Positions 10,852 through 22,439 of a stretch of 64,000 bases of DNA are shown piece by piece. How positions within the stretch are numbered: the stretch's first letter is position 1; each line of letters opens with the position of its first letter. The stretch is from NCBI GenBank assembly GCA_905250025.1, contig CAJNOJ010000045.1, positions 186,001 through 250,000 of the forward strand, in the 5' to 3' direction. The notes under the pieces were generated by a model. The model did not search any database. It was given only the letters and a program-made list of their open reading frames with translations, and had not been told where the DNA came from. Origin of the DNA: Adineta ricciae (Eukaryota > Rotifera > Eurotatoria > Adinetida > Adinetidae). A program made the position numbers and the translations under genes.

Positions 10852-12375
10852 ATTGATAGTAAGAATAAGTGCATGTAATTACAAGTAAAATAGAATCTAT
10901 TGAATAATACAAGATTATGAGATAAGACAATAAAGTCTTGCCATAAGAAATATCTACAGGTATGACGAGGAATTAAGAAATCTAACAAAACAGTCCTTTT
11001 TACAATTCACAAAGATAGATATTATTGTTCATCCTTAAATTTAGTATTTGTATGAATAAATGTTTTCATATACACCTGTTTCAATGATGTATTGCAGTGC
11101 TAGACGTAAAATAGATTTTCCAGTTACTTGATAGTATAGAATATATTAGCAAATCCAGAAGATACTAGGAAGAATAAGATGTTTACAATGCTATGGTTCC
11201 CTATCAGAAACGATTAATATAATTCGAATATGAATAACAAAAATCTATCGACAAAATCAAAATCGAATGGACAAATAAGAAAAATGACTTCAACTATTAG
11301 ATGAATGTTTTGTTGAGCTTGAAACTGGTATAGTGTTAACCTTGTAAGGTTCAAATTATTCTTATCAGAAGATGTTCACGGAATTACTGATTGTATTCCG
11401 AAAAAGAAAAGAATGAAAAGAAAGAACGAGCAGTGCAGATGAAACCAATCTCTTTGGTAATTATTTGTATCTACGAGATGTCGTATAGTACCATGATATT
11501 GTTTTATAAAAATATATAACATACATGAAGTATTTTTTATGCTATATGACTGTAGGAGCTATAGATATAGAAGAACACGAGTATAAAGTATTTTCTTCAA
11601 AATTCTTTTAGCTTTCATTATTTTTTTTCGCAATGAAATATTGCTAATATTGAGGAAGGTGATATGAACGTTTAGATTAGTTTCTATACCAAACAATGTT
11701 ATGTCGCTCACGATTAATAGATATCGCTATACCATATAGGAGATATGAAGAGTTTAAATTAAAAGAATCACATTAAACAGTTTTTTAGCTATACGCTCAT
11801 GTTAAAAAAATCTTTGAATTTCTTATTGAATTCTATAATTGAACGTATGAGTATATTTCTACCTTATTCATCTCCTGTAATACGTTGCATATCTGAAAAG
11901 AAAAATTTATCTGTCAACTATTGTGTGATTGTGTACTTTCGAAATGTTATACTATACACTAATGGAAGATGACAGTGTAGATAGTTAGGAATACTGACTT
12001 GCGCTCTCACCTCTACTTACACGAATGCATCAATAATTATTCACCCAACGAGCTGAACAGATGAAATGATTATTCTTTTTTTTTGTAGATTATTTTATTT
12101 TATTATTTCTGACATTAAAAAAGAACTAATTTATTTTATCTTTCTGAGTATAATAATTTTGTTCTGCTTTTTTACTTCCGCTTTCTGATAAAAGTTCATG
12201 TTCAGTATCAGTGAGTTTTACTGAAAGACGGAAACGGTATGATTTAACTAGTTTAACTGCCTTCACATTGTCTTATAGTTACCTTTGAAAATCAATAAAA
12301 ATGTAATGTTAGCTGTTTCTCATTTTATGTGAATTAGTGTCGTTCTGCTATGTATATTGAAACTGTAGAGAAGGA
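10852..12375. repeat. noncoding upstream flank of receptor copy A, duplicated at 28945-30437
   Basis: Collinear and nearly identical by eye to the sequence upstream of the second receptor copy. I see small indels and substitutions only. It holds no convincing coding frame. It should contain the receptor promoter; I could not identify its elements. Confidence 0.75.
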
Positions 12376-12380
12376 GATAC

Positions 12381-12746
12381 CAGTGTGAAGCTAGCACGAA
12401 GAAACTGTGTGTAAGGTAAAAACTTTTTTCCAGAATTTATCTGGTTCATAAAACCTAGTCCATTCGATTCAGAATTTAATTCAGCATCGAATGGTGGTAT
12501 TTTTATTCACCGGACAAACTTTGGAAAAAAATTATCGGAAACATAAATAGACCTATATGAGGCAAACAAAGATGTGGTTAAACTTTTTTCCAAAGTTTGT
12601 CCGGTGAATAAAAATACCACCATTCGATGCTGAATTAAATTCTGAATCGAATGGACTAGGTTTTATGAACCGGACAAACTTTGGAAAAAGTTTTTAGCTT
12701 ACACACAGTTTCTTCGTGCTAGCTCCTTCGTGCTAGCTTCACACTG
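12381..12746. repeat. nested fold-back element (366 bp palindrome)
   Basis: The ends are CAGTGTGAAGCTAGCACGAAG and its reverse complement. Two arms of about 150 bp are nearly perfect inverted copies around a centre of about 55 bp near 12555. Each arm is itself an inverted repeat: a TTTTTCCAAAGTTTGTCCGG-like block faces its complement, giving four copies of one 20-mer (the first copy is diverged). The right arm has an extra tandem copy of GCTAGCACGAAG. No coding capacity and no clear target-site duplication. It is likely a non-autonomous fold-back transposon or MITE. Confidence 0.85.
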
Positions 12747-12952
12747 ATATTAGAGCAACTCGTTTATCATTTAAAGAAAATATTAAAGAATTTTTAGGTT
12801 TGATTATTTCTATAATATTATCTTTCATACTTGCTATTTTAATATTTGTATTGAAATATTTTAAAGCTCGAATTCAGAAACAATTAAACAGACTTCAAAT
12901 TAATATCAATCAGTTAGATACGGAATGCATCGATAGACTTTTGGTAACATAA
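12747..12952 (+). pseudogene. orphan membrane-segment reading frame right after the fold-back element
   Basis: An open frame of about 68 codons without a start codon abuts the fold-back element and ends at TAA 12950-12952. It encodes one strong hydrophobic helix (IISIILSFILAILIFVL) followed by a basic, amphipathic tail. It could be the last exon or remnant of a single-pass membrane protein split by the insertion. The matching part of the locus near 30437 lacks it. I recognise no family, and chance is possible in AT-rich DNA. Confidence 0.25.
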
Positions 12953-14577
12953 ACATTGGCTTGACTGTTACTAGTAATACGTATAATAGAAATATTATTT
13001 CAACTTACTTCATCTTATTCAATGATTAAAGTCATATGCATATGCATACACACAATCTTTTTATATAGCCTTTTGTCTTCATTTCGAAATCTGATTTTTT
13101 ACGTTCATTTATTGAATCAAATCGAGTAATAAAGTTATATATATATATAGACAACTAAATGATGATATTGATTACAATATAAATCAAATATTCTACAACG
13201 ATCACTAACTAATTTCTTTTATTATTTCATAACTATCATTTCAATCATCTCGTTCGCTATCTCGTTAGTTGTAACTAAAAGAATCGCTTACAAAATGTCA
13301 TATGATATTTAATAAGAGATCTTACCTTCATTTGTCTTATTCTGTTGATGATAATTATTGAATTTTGGTTGCCACCAGGAGCTCTAAATGCAATATCTAT
13401 ATTAAAGAATGTATTCTAAAAATAGAACTCTTACTTTACATTCCCAATGATTTCGGATGCATTTAAATAGACAGTAGCAGCCACTACCAGATAGCAGACT
13501 ACCGAAAAACGACATAAGAATATAAAGAAGATTAAACTAGTTGAAGTTTGTATTGGTATAGTTGAACGATTCTGAGCCCAATGGCATCTTTGGATATGAA
13601 AGAATTTTCTCAAGATTTGATTTTGGTGAAGTAGGTTTTTTGAAAGAAGATATGAAATCATCATAAGATTTGTAGCCTCTCACCTATATGATACAAAAGA
13701 ATCAGCAATAGTTTCATTAAAATATTATATACGTTTGTCGATCGAATAAATTCAATCATCAGAATGATGATGAAAAGACTGAGTTTAGAAACCATTATGT
13801 ATTTACTTTAATTAATCTTGTAAGGTTCGAAGAATAAGTAGATGAGTGAGAATATTCATAATAAAATACAATAAATAAATAAATAAATATATAGTCTCAT
13901 TACTTGATCGTTATTATCTAATTGATAATTCGACAGCCACATTAAAAACAGATGATAGCAAATTACTATTGTTCTTTTAACTTAATATGTAATTGAATTA
14001 GGCACATAGTTCTATGATGTGCTTTCTTTTCTAGGTGTTTACGTCAAATACAAAATGAACTTAAATTTAGCACATGACCGAACGTTCTCTGTTAGTTACC
14101 TATACGGTGGACGAATCGATTAACATCACGTCTTATAGACTAGCAAAAATATATACATGAACAGACAGTATATAACGAGTGACGAGAATTATCAATTCTT
14201 GGCAATATTTTTCAGACTTCTCTTCTTATTAAACTTTCCGTACATCGTTATATAGGTCTTTACATTATATTAATTGTAAATGATAACTTGACATATTCTC
14301 TTTCATCATTGCATCTATATTTTACAAAAATATGATGGAAAATGAATATAGTTCATAAACTAATCAATATCTTTTAATTTATCCGTCAGATATAGACTAT
14401 GTCTTTCGTCATCAAAATCTTGTGCTAGCTTTTTGTTACTATGGTCGCCATGTGCAAAATCTTGTACTCTTTGATGGATTTTTCATGAAATGAATTCTAT
14501 CATTGGTTGATTTTTTACCAAGAGAAATTTTCTTTTTTTTGTGATAGATCATCATTTTGAGCTAGCTTCACATCGAT
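12953..14577. other. spacer present only in copy A of the locus, no confident gene
   Basis: This stretch is missing between receptor and reductase in the other copy (about 30438-30690). A minus-strand frame of 77 codons (13431-13664) with a hydrophobic stretch lies in it, and neighbouring frames could be read as small exons, but nothing matches a family I know. A TA repeat lies near 13136-13150 and an AAAT repeat near 13870-13888. Confidence 0.35.
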
Positions 14578-14596
14578 CATTACTTTTGGATAACCC
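14578..14596 (-). repeat. tip of a mariner-like terminal repeat upstream of reductase A
   Basis: CATTACTTTTGGATAACCC is the reverse complement of the repeat end at 4004-4022. It is followed by TA, the mariner target dinucleotide. The same tip lies about 300 bp upstream of all three reductase copies, so the insertion predates their duplication. Confidence 0.6.
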
Positions 14597-14814
14597 TAAG
14601 TAGATAGATTTTTATGTAAAGCCTTGTAATCGTTTTTTTCTTCTGAGCTTCGTATACTAGTTAGATAATAAATGCTTGGTACATTGTTATACTTACTTTA
14701 TTATTCAAAGGTAGAAGAGAAAAGAATACTTCGAAACGACAGTGCGCTGTAGTATGTGGTTGGTGTGTATGACATGTGCAGAATAAAAGCGAGACTTTTT
14801 TCCTTCGACTATTC

Positions 14815-14859
14815 TGCTTAGTCATCATGAGTGTAGACATATCTACTATCGTATATAAG
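14815..14859 (+). promoter_or_regulatory. reductase A promoter: ARE-like site and TATA box
   Basis: On the minus strand 14815-14825 reads ATGACTAAGCA, a full match to the antioxidant response consensus RTGACnnnGCR bound by Nrf2/CncC with small Maf proteins. A TATA box (TATATAAG, 14852-14859) lies 26 bp further on, 43 bp before the start codon. Both are kept in the other two copies. Vertebrate PTGR1 is an Nrf2 target, so oxidative induction is plausible but untested here. Confidence 0.55.
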
Positions 14860-14902
14860 ACAGAAGAACGATTTATCGCAGTCATTTATTTTTAGTGAAA
14901 AC

Positions 14903-16025
14903 ATGGCCCCTATTCGAAATGCTGCAGTTATTTTCGCTGAAGTACCGACAGGATATCCGGAAGCTGGTAAACATTTGAAGTATGTTCAAGATCGAACCAT
15001 CGATCTCGACACTGTGGATGTGCAAGACGGTATTGTGACAAAAAATCTTGTGGTTTCTATTGATCCTTATATGCGTGGACGAATGCGAGATGCCGATAAA
15101 AAAAGTTATTCATTTGAATTCACGCTCAATGAACCATTGCAGAACTTTTTCGTGGGCAAAATTGTTAAATCCGGCAATACAAACTTTCCTGTAGGCCAAT
15201 ATGTGTACGGAATGGGTGTCTACGAAGAATATACTGTTCATCCAAAAGCTTCAACTGATCACCTTCGGCTTTTGAGCGAAGCACAACTCAAAGCGGGCTT
15301 ACAACTTACAACATGGGTAGGAGCAGCTGGAATGCCAGGTCAAACAGCGTATCATGGTTTTTATGATATCGGAGAACCAAAGAAAGGTGACACGATTTTC
15401 ATTACTGGAGCATCAGGTGCGGTTGGTCAAATCGTTGGACAACTTGGTAAATAAGATTTTGATTGTTTTGTGTAAGAAATACAAAACTGCTTTTTTTCTC
15501 TTCATTGCAGCTAAACGTGAAGGTTTAACAGTAATCGGATCAGCAGGCTCTGATGACAAAGTTAAGTGGCTCAAAGAAGAATTGAACTTCGATCATGCAT
15601 TCAACTATAAAACGGCCGATGTCAAAGCTGAACTTGCCAAATTTAAGCCATTGAATATCTATTTTGATAACGTTGGCGGTGATCAATTGGAAGCTGCACT
15701 TGATGCTGCTGATAATCACGCTCGATTTATTGAATGTGGAATGATTTCTCAGTACAATGAACGCGATGCTCATGGTATTCGAAATCTATTTTTGGTCGTT
15801 GCTAAACGCATAAAACTTCAAGGTTTTATCGTTTTCGATAAATTTAGCGATCCCGAATTTTTCAAAGGATTCTACTCGAAAATCCCCAAATGGATTGTTA
15901 GTGGCGAACTTAAGATTAAAGAAGATGTTACCAAAGGTTTAGAAAAAGCACCCGAAGCGATCATTGGTATATTCCGTGGTAATAATTTCGGCAAAGCTGT
16001 CATTCAAATAGCTGAAGATAATTGA
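14903..16025 (+). CDS. NADP-dependent alkenal / prostaglandin reductase (copy A), 352 aa
   Basis: Zinc-independent medium-chain reductase of the PTGR1 / leukotriene B4 dehydrogenase / plant double-bond-reductase family. These enzymes use NADPH to reduce the alpha,beta double bond of reactive enals and 15-oxo-prostaglandins. Two exons, 14903-15446 and 15511-16025, are joined by a 64-bp GT-AG intron in phase 1. The N-terminal part has the family phrase SIDPYMRGRM; the Rossmann glycine motif is GASGAVGQIVGQLAK, formed across the splice site. FDNVGG and the C-terminal GNNFGKAVI also fit the family. Length is close to the usual 330-350. AATAAA at 16074 is the likely polyadenylation signal. Copies lie at 25581-26194 (cut) and 31042-32164 (complete). 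A role in clearing lipid-peroxidation products is inferred from the family. Confidence 0.9.
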
Positions 16026-16290
16026 TTTGAAAACGTGTTGTGTATGCGTGTTTTTTTAATATTGTACTCATAGAATAAAAGAGCAAAGAAACAAATGTGA
16101 AAATAGTTGATGATCAAGGGATATCTATTTCTTGATAATGTATCCAGCACTTAATTAATGGATACGTAAAACGATGATTACCTGTCATGATTGTAAATGC
16201 CTGGAAGCAAACGCCAAATATTTTCTTGTTTTGTAAGCGATTATTGACAGAAACATAAGTGACATATGTTTCATTGTGCAAATGAAAATT

Positions 16291-16401
16291 TGAATCAGTA
16301 TAGAAAAATAGAGCTTCATTTTCTCTATCGTTCTATAAAAAAAGAAAGTTTTTCTGATCGTCTTATAAGAAAATCACATATCTCCGACATTACTTTTGGA
16401 T
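16291..16401 (-). repeat. mariner-like terminal repeat split by the LINE insertion
   Basis: Reverse complement of 4001-4115, broken at ...TTACTTTTGGAT, after which the LINE begins. The missing end (AACCC) is found beyond the LINE at 25269-25273. The last 13 bases, 16389-16401, are the left target-site duplication of the LINE. Upstream, similarity to the reductase C 3' flank stops at about 16290, where this repeat starts. Confidence 0.75.
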
Positions 16402-16547
16402 CATTCCCCCTTTTGCGCTCGCGAAGATTAGACACACATTCCTTTCTTTTTTCTCGCTTATTATCAGTATTATACCGCCTCTTTTTTGCAACAAATAACT
16501 TAATTAAATTGCAAACTAAATACAAGCTCAATCACTTGCGAGTTCCA

Positions 16548-18329
16548 ATGAGCAAGGGTTACCAAACCCTAACAGGAAGTGACGGATCACAGATCCTTTT
16601 TGATACCCAATCGGGTAGGTACTACACGTTGATGGGACATAATTTTAACATGAATGGGTACAATTACAACAATCAAGCTATACACTATAATGATCATTAG
16701 AATGCAAAACATGACGAGCCCCAATATTATAATAATGATAATTATAAACAAAACAATCAGAATACTGCAAAAAATGGAACATTTGGGGAACAAAGACACA
16801 GCACAATAACGCAAGCTATATCACCAAAGCAGTACCATCAATATCAAAACCATCATCAACAAGCAAGTACGTGGCATCCAAATATGCATCAAATGGCTTC
16901 AATGAATAACATTCATCAAATGGCCTTAGTAGATAAAGAACAAGGAGCTGGTGACTCAGTTGTGCAAGTCAGTACACCACCACTAAATCAAGAACAAGAA
17001 CAAATTGATGATACACATCACACTCTAACACACCAAGTGGAAACGACAACAACCAATAAACGTATATTTAATGATAGTAATGAATTCATTACAGTGGAAT
17101 CAAAAAAAGCAAAAAAGAAAGCATGGGTACCAGTAGAGCAGCATCAGACAACGACATCATCTACGGATTATCAACATCCAAATAAATACAATGTACCAAT
17201 TGAACAATTACAAAGAGCAGTGGTCCACAATCTACCTTGTTTCACAATTAAATTTACTCAAACGGATAATCTACCAGCTGCAATGACTGTTGCGGAAGAA
17301 TTATACGATTACTTTAAGAAAAACCAGATTCAACTGGTAGAAGAATTCTCGGTAGTACGGTACAACGGGATATTTCTAAGAATTGTGGTAAAGAACAAAA
17401 AAGATTACTGCCTGCTCTGCAGCGCAAAAAACTGGCCTACCAGAGTATTAGGCATTAATATTACGTTAATCATTCCAAAATTTGTTCCTGAGCAATTCTC
17501 GCTAGTGGTAAGATTTGTCGCGAAAGAATTCTCAGTTGATCAAGTAACAAAAGAAGTTAAAAGATCGGCAAGTACAGCTACTAATTTCCGACAAATAGTG
17601 TACCCATATCCAAGGGGAACAAACGATTTCAGATTTTCGGTAACAGATCTTAAAAAATACAACGGTCTCCTACGACTAGGCCATATTGGTATAGGTAACA
17701 CTTTACGGAAAATAACACCTTATAGACCATCAAATAAACTTACATACTGTACAAAATGTTGGCAACTCAATCACACAAGAAATAAGTGTCAAGAACAAGG
17801 ACAAAAATGTAGGATCTGTTTGGAGGACTACAATCAACAACATAACGAGATTTGCTCTAAGCAATATAGATGTGCTCAATGCCATAACGACCACTACTCC
17901 TTGGATAGTGATTGTCCCGAAATTCAGCAGCATCGTCGTGAGTTAAACAACGCAGTGAAAGGAGCAATTAAAGATGGTGTAATTAAAAGGGAACTAGCGC
18001 TGCAAATACGAAACTCATCTACTCAGTATTCAGGCTCGAAAAACAATAACTACAACAACGACTTTCCTCCACTTCCATCTACAACAACATCTGTTCCAAA
18101 TGTTAGCCACTCACCATGGACACATAATAAACCAGCAGCTAACTCTGTCAAACAAAATGATATAACAAATGAGCAACTTTTTGAAAAAATATGCTCGCGT
18201 TTCGATAGTAATATGGAGCAAACAAATTCACGCCTGACCATAATAGAAAAAAAGATAAAAAGTAACGAAGAAACGATAATATCCATACACAAGCGCTTAA
18301 ATAATATGGTTGAAATTCTTCAACTATAA
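16548..18329 (+). pseudogene. LINE ORF1, gag-like RNA-binding protein with an in-frame TAG
   Basis: The frame opens at ATG 16548, is stopped by TAG at 16698-16700 and continues in the same frame to 18329; a downstream Met at 16884 would still give 481 residues. The N-terminal part is rich in Asn, Gln and His. The C-terminal half has a CX2CX4HX4C knuckle (CTKCWQLNHTRNKC), then CRICLEDYNQQHNEIC and CAQCHNDHYSLDSDC, as in gag-like ORF1 proteins that bind the element RNA. A further 77-codon frame (about 18332-18565) lies between it and ORF2 and may be its frameshifted extension. Confidence 0.75.
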
Positions 18330-18545
18330 CGGTGGAAGGAATAGCTCACATAACAAATACATCACCACCAACGTCATCGAGTAACCCAAAGGTAAATGTA
18401 GCAGAGCTGGTTGGGAAAGCAATGGCTATTTTAAATGAAGAAAGAAGAACTCAGAATAATGATCAGCTTATGAATCAACAACACACTCACAATCACGGCG
18501 ATGAAGATATCATGGTAGTCGAGAACCAAATAGTAAGAACTCACT

Positions 18546-21500
18546 ATGAGCAAGACAACATCTAACCCTAATCTATACGGTATGCTTAATCCTAATGCAC
18601 CTGCTTTTGCTTGTAATCAAAAGAAAAATACTCTCGAGAAAGTACAAGAGAGAATGAACCAATGTAGAATAGAATTAAAAGATCAGAAAATTATAATGCC
18701 CGTAGTAACAGAATGGTTTTCTTCGTCTACCTTAGATGCGGTACTAAATAAATGGTACACATATAGCACTCCGGATACGAATAATATAGAGAAACAAGTA
18801 CTTCCGCTCACCTTTGTATTGTATAACGTCGAAGGCTTTAACTCTCGTAGGCTAGAAGTAATTGAACTGATACATCAGACTAATTCGTCGTTTATCATAG
18901 CTACCGAAGTAGGAGAAGCATGGTATAACCAACAGGTTCCGGATTTTAACATTTTCTACGAAAAAGGCACCAATAAAAGTGGAGGAGTATTCATAGCAGT
19001 AGGGAAACATCTACGAGCAGTAAAAATAGAAACAGGTATGAAGAACACGGTGGTAGTGGATATTCTTGGGCTAAATGAACCAATTAGAGTAATAGGTATA
19101 TATTGGCCTACCAGTAGTAAGAGAGATTTGGAGGAAATTCTATGCTTTATCAACAAAGATACGATTATAGCAGGTGATTTCAACGCAGCAGTCTTAGAGT
19201 GGAACAGTCCTGAAACAGATAAGAGAGACGCCTTGGTAAAAAAATGGTCCAAGGAAAATAATTTACAATATATTCAAGGTACACTACATTCCTCTAACAA
19301 TGGAGGTGTGTGTAATGTTGAGCGAAAAGACTAGATATTTTTACATCAAAAGAAAGCTCTCATCGCCAATATAACAAGGTTAAAATATTAGCTGCCCTTG
19401 GTGACTCTAGAGGGAGATATTCAATTTTTACCATATTCACGATTCATGTATACATGAACACTAGGATCATTTATATCAATTTTCTATGCAATTAATTAAG
19501 TATTTCACCATTAGAATTTTCAGATCTCATTGAATTTTATTAATATAACAGTGAGATCATATTAGTTTTGATGTTTTTTCGAGCTTAAGTAGTACTGAAA
19601 TGAAGAAAAAGACATATGATTGTGTGAAAAGTGACTTATGCGTATGATATGCGAACTTGAAGTGCATTGATGCATCACTTGGCGGTCTATTGACCATTTG
19701 TTTACAACTGGTGTTAAGAAATCACCAAGAAATGTAATACTGAAAAGTTATTCTATTTTGTTTTCTGTTGGATCTATTGAATTGAATAGTTTATTTGTTC
19801 AGATTAAAAAATGAATTTATTAAACATCGCTAAACAACTTCTTTATTTGGCTGAAACTGAATACACATCTGAAAATTCTAATGGTGAAATACTTAATTAA
19901 TTGCATAGAAAATTGATATAAATGATCCTAGTGTTCATGTATACATGAATCGTGAATATGGTAAAAATTGAATATCTCCCTCTAGAGTCACCAAGGGCAG
20001 CTAATATTTTAACCTTGTTATATTGGCGATGAGAGCTTTCTTTTGATGTAAAAATATCTAGTCTTTTCGCTCAACAATACACACACCTCCATTGTAAGAT
20101 CCCTACGTAACATAGACCTAACCTTTACTAATTTAAAGGAATTGCAGGTGAAACACTCGACTATGGAACGAGTGATCACCGACCAGTAGTTTACAAATCC
20201 GATTTTATTCTCTTTGATCACACAAGTAAATTCCCAGCAGTAAATTGAAAACTATACGAATTAATTCTTTGTCTCTTACAAGACTATTGGATTGAACAAA
20301 TCAAACTAGGATCATCGCTTATTTGGTATAGAAACTACACGAAATTCTTAGCTGCGCTCAGGAATCGTCTAACAATCTGGCATGATAGAGAAAAATGGAA
20401 ATCATCCCTGCCAGAGGAAATTTCAAAAACGTTAAAAGAAAATAAAACTATAAAAAACAGATTTAATAGATATGGAAAAGAAGTAGATAGAATTATTTTA
20501 AGACATAATAGTAGACTAATAAAACAAAAAATCAATGAATACAAATCGAATCGTTGGAATAATTTTCTCTCCTCTATACAAAAAAAAAACAAGTCAAAGC
20601 TAGTAACACCTTCTGGAAACATCTTTCAAAAATTTATAGACCTTCGGCACTTCCCTTTTATAAACTTGCCGTTAACAACACGCACATCACAGCTCAGAAA
20701 GAAATCGTAGAAGAACTAGGTAAATATTATAAAGATTTACTAAAACAAATACCTTTGGAACAAGCTAGTGAACATGATAAGATAGTAGCAACCGAATATA
20801 TAAAAATTTTAAAAGAAATTGAAACCACACATAAAAATATCAGACCAACAACAGCATTAGAAATCAAAAGGATTATTAAAGACCTGAAACCGAAAAAGTC
20901 GGCAGGTCTAGATGACATTTCAAACTTTATGATTAAGAGACTTCCACCAGCGTATATAGAATGTTTATGTACATGCTTTAATGAGTGGCTGGGTACATTT
21001 CAATACTCAGAGGAATGGAAAATAGCATGTATCATAACATTAAACAAATTAAAAGCAGGAATCCCCAGTAGCGATCAAACCCGTCCAATATCTCTACTCT
21101 CGATGGTATGGCACATGGGACTAATCGTAAAACTTTATAGAGCACGAATGCCAGTAGAACTGTTAAAAATTGTTATTAACTGGTTAGAAGCAAGAAAAGC
21201 ATACATCAGTTTTGGGAACGAAAAGTCAGACGTCTTCTCTACGTACATAAGTCTACCACAAGGAAGTTCTCTAAGTCCCTACATTTTCATAATTTTTCAT
21301 GCTGATATTGTAAACTGTGTGGGAGCGTTCTCCACACACATATTTGCAGATGATCTTAGCACACTAATTGCTCCTCCTATCCAAAAAAGGTACCAAGATA
21401 TGATCAGTTTCATTAACTCAGCAGGGTCTCAAGTCTGTCAGAATCTCTTTGACTATTCAATTAAATGGAAACAACCAATAAATATCTCCAAGACAGTAGT

Positions 21501-22008
21501 ACAAACATTCCACTCACAAGTCAAACCACCAGTAGTAGAAATCAAGATGAATAGTAGAAAACTAGAAGATGTTAAAACCTTCAAATATCTAGGTTTCAAA
21601 TGGTCTAATAAGTTATCACTAAAACCAACGGTTGATGCATGTCTTGAGAACGTACAAAGATCTTTCGGGAAACTAAAATGGCTTAGTAAGAATAAGCAGA
21701 TATCCACAAAAATATTGAGAATATGTTTCTTCGCATACTCATTCCCATTCCTAGCATGGTTATTTCCATTTTTTCCACTACTACCAGGTACCCAACAGGA
21801 ACTGATAAAAAGGAAATACCGAGTAGGGCTCCGTTTAATACACAGATGTACATTTGTTTCAGCTAATGACATATATAATTTCACAAAGGAGGAACCAATC
21901 GAACGATATATCAGTAAATATCTGCAAAAAATACTATCGAAAGCTCACAGTACTGATTTAGGAAGGTCCCCTTTTTTGAAGATGTGTTTCTTTGGAAACC
22001 ATATATGA
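18546..22008 (+). pseudogene. LINE ORF2, endonuclease and reverse transcriptase, broken
   Basis: The first part (18546-19297) holds an APE-type endonuclease, with FVLYNVEGFNSRR, a TE near IIATEVG and GDFNA. A 797-bp insertion follows, after which the domain resumes out of frame with LRNIDLTF and GTSDHRPV. A linker with several frameshifts (20225-20755) leads to a 417-codon frame (20755-22008) with reverse transcriptase motifs. In that frame RPISLL (residues 110-115) is followed almost at once by VWH (118-120), where intact enzymes have roughly 70-90 residues between them. The motif-A AFD with its catalytic Asp is therefore gone, while PQGS (169-172) and FADD (197-200) remain. A basic tail can be read in other frames to about 22345. 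The copy cannot be active. Confidence 0.8.
19298..20094. mobile_element. 797-bp fold-back MITE inside LINE ORF2, TAA target duplications
   Basis: Long inverted arms of about 229 bp (19298-19528 and 19866-20094) begin with CAATGGAGGTGTGTGTA and end with its complement. TAA flanks it on both sides (19295-19297 and 20095-20097), and the endonuclease coding sequence resumes right after. A 3-bp TAA/TTA duplication is the signature of PIF/Harbinger elements. The centre of about 340 bp has no coding frame, so it is non-autonomous. The family call rests on the duplication only. Confidence 0.8.
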
Positions 22009-22439
22009 GAGAGGTAAATAAAGAGGGAAGAAAGCAAAAGAGTTTAGGGCTAGGACAATTTCAAAGACTATCAAGAATTAAAAATATGAAAGAAAGGCAA
22101 CAATCTTACCTGGTAACCTAGATTGCATTTATTGAAAAATTCAAGGAGAAGAAAGAAAAGGAAGAAAGAAAGAGAAGAGAAATAACGGGAAATGTGAGAA
22201 TAAGAGATGAATCATCAGGAAAGGGGAAAAAGGAAGAAACAGATTGTATAAAAGAATACAAGAAGAATAATAGAATAACTGAAAGTGTACGTGAGCACAT
22301 GCGCATAATGAATAGTCTTATCTTACAGAGCTACTCTCACACATAGATAAAGAAATAAACAGTACAGAGAATACAACACGTTGGATTAAATAACTTAATA
22401 CAAACAGGTTAGAGTATACAAACTTGATCGTTATACATA

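Noticed and set aside
14661-14885. Minus-strand small frame upstream of reductase A, seen again at 25378-25563 and 30842-31024
   Set aside because: It lies over the promoter and TATA box, and its conservation is explained by duplication of the whole region. Its length differs between copies because of indels, with no sign of coding constraint.
4001-16401. A single 12.4-kb transposon carrying the receptor and reductase between inverted terminal repeats at 4001 and 16401
   Set aside because: The repeats are in the right orientation, but additional same-orientation tips at 14578, 25256 and 30760 show that several independent copies exist, and the gene order is also present without the left end in the other copy. 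Separate insertions explain it better.
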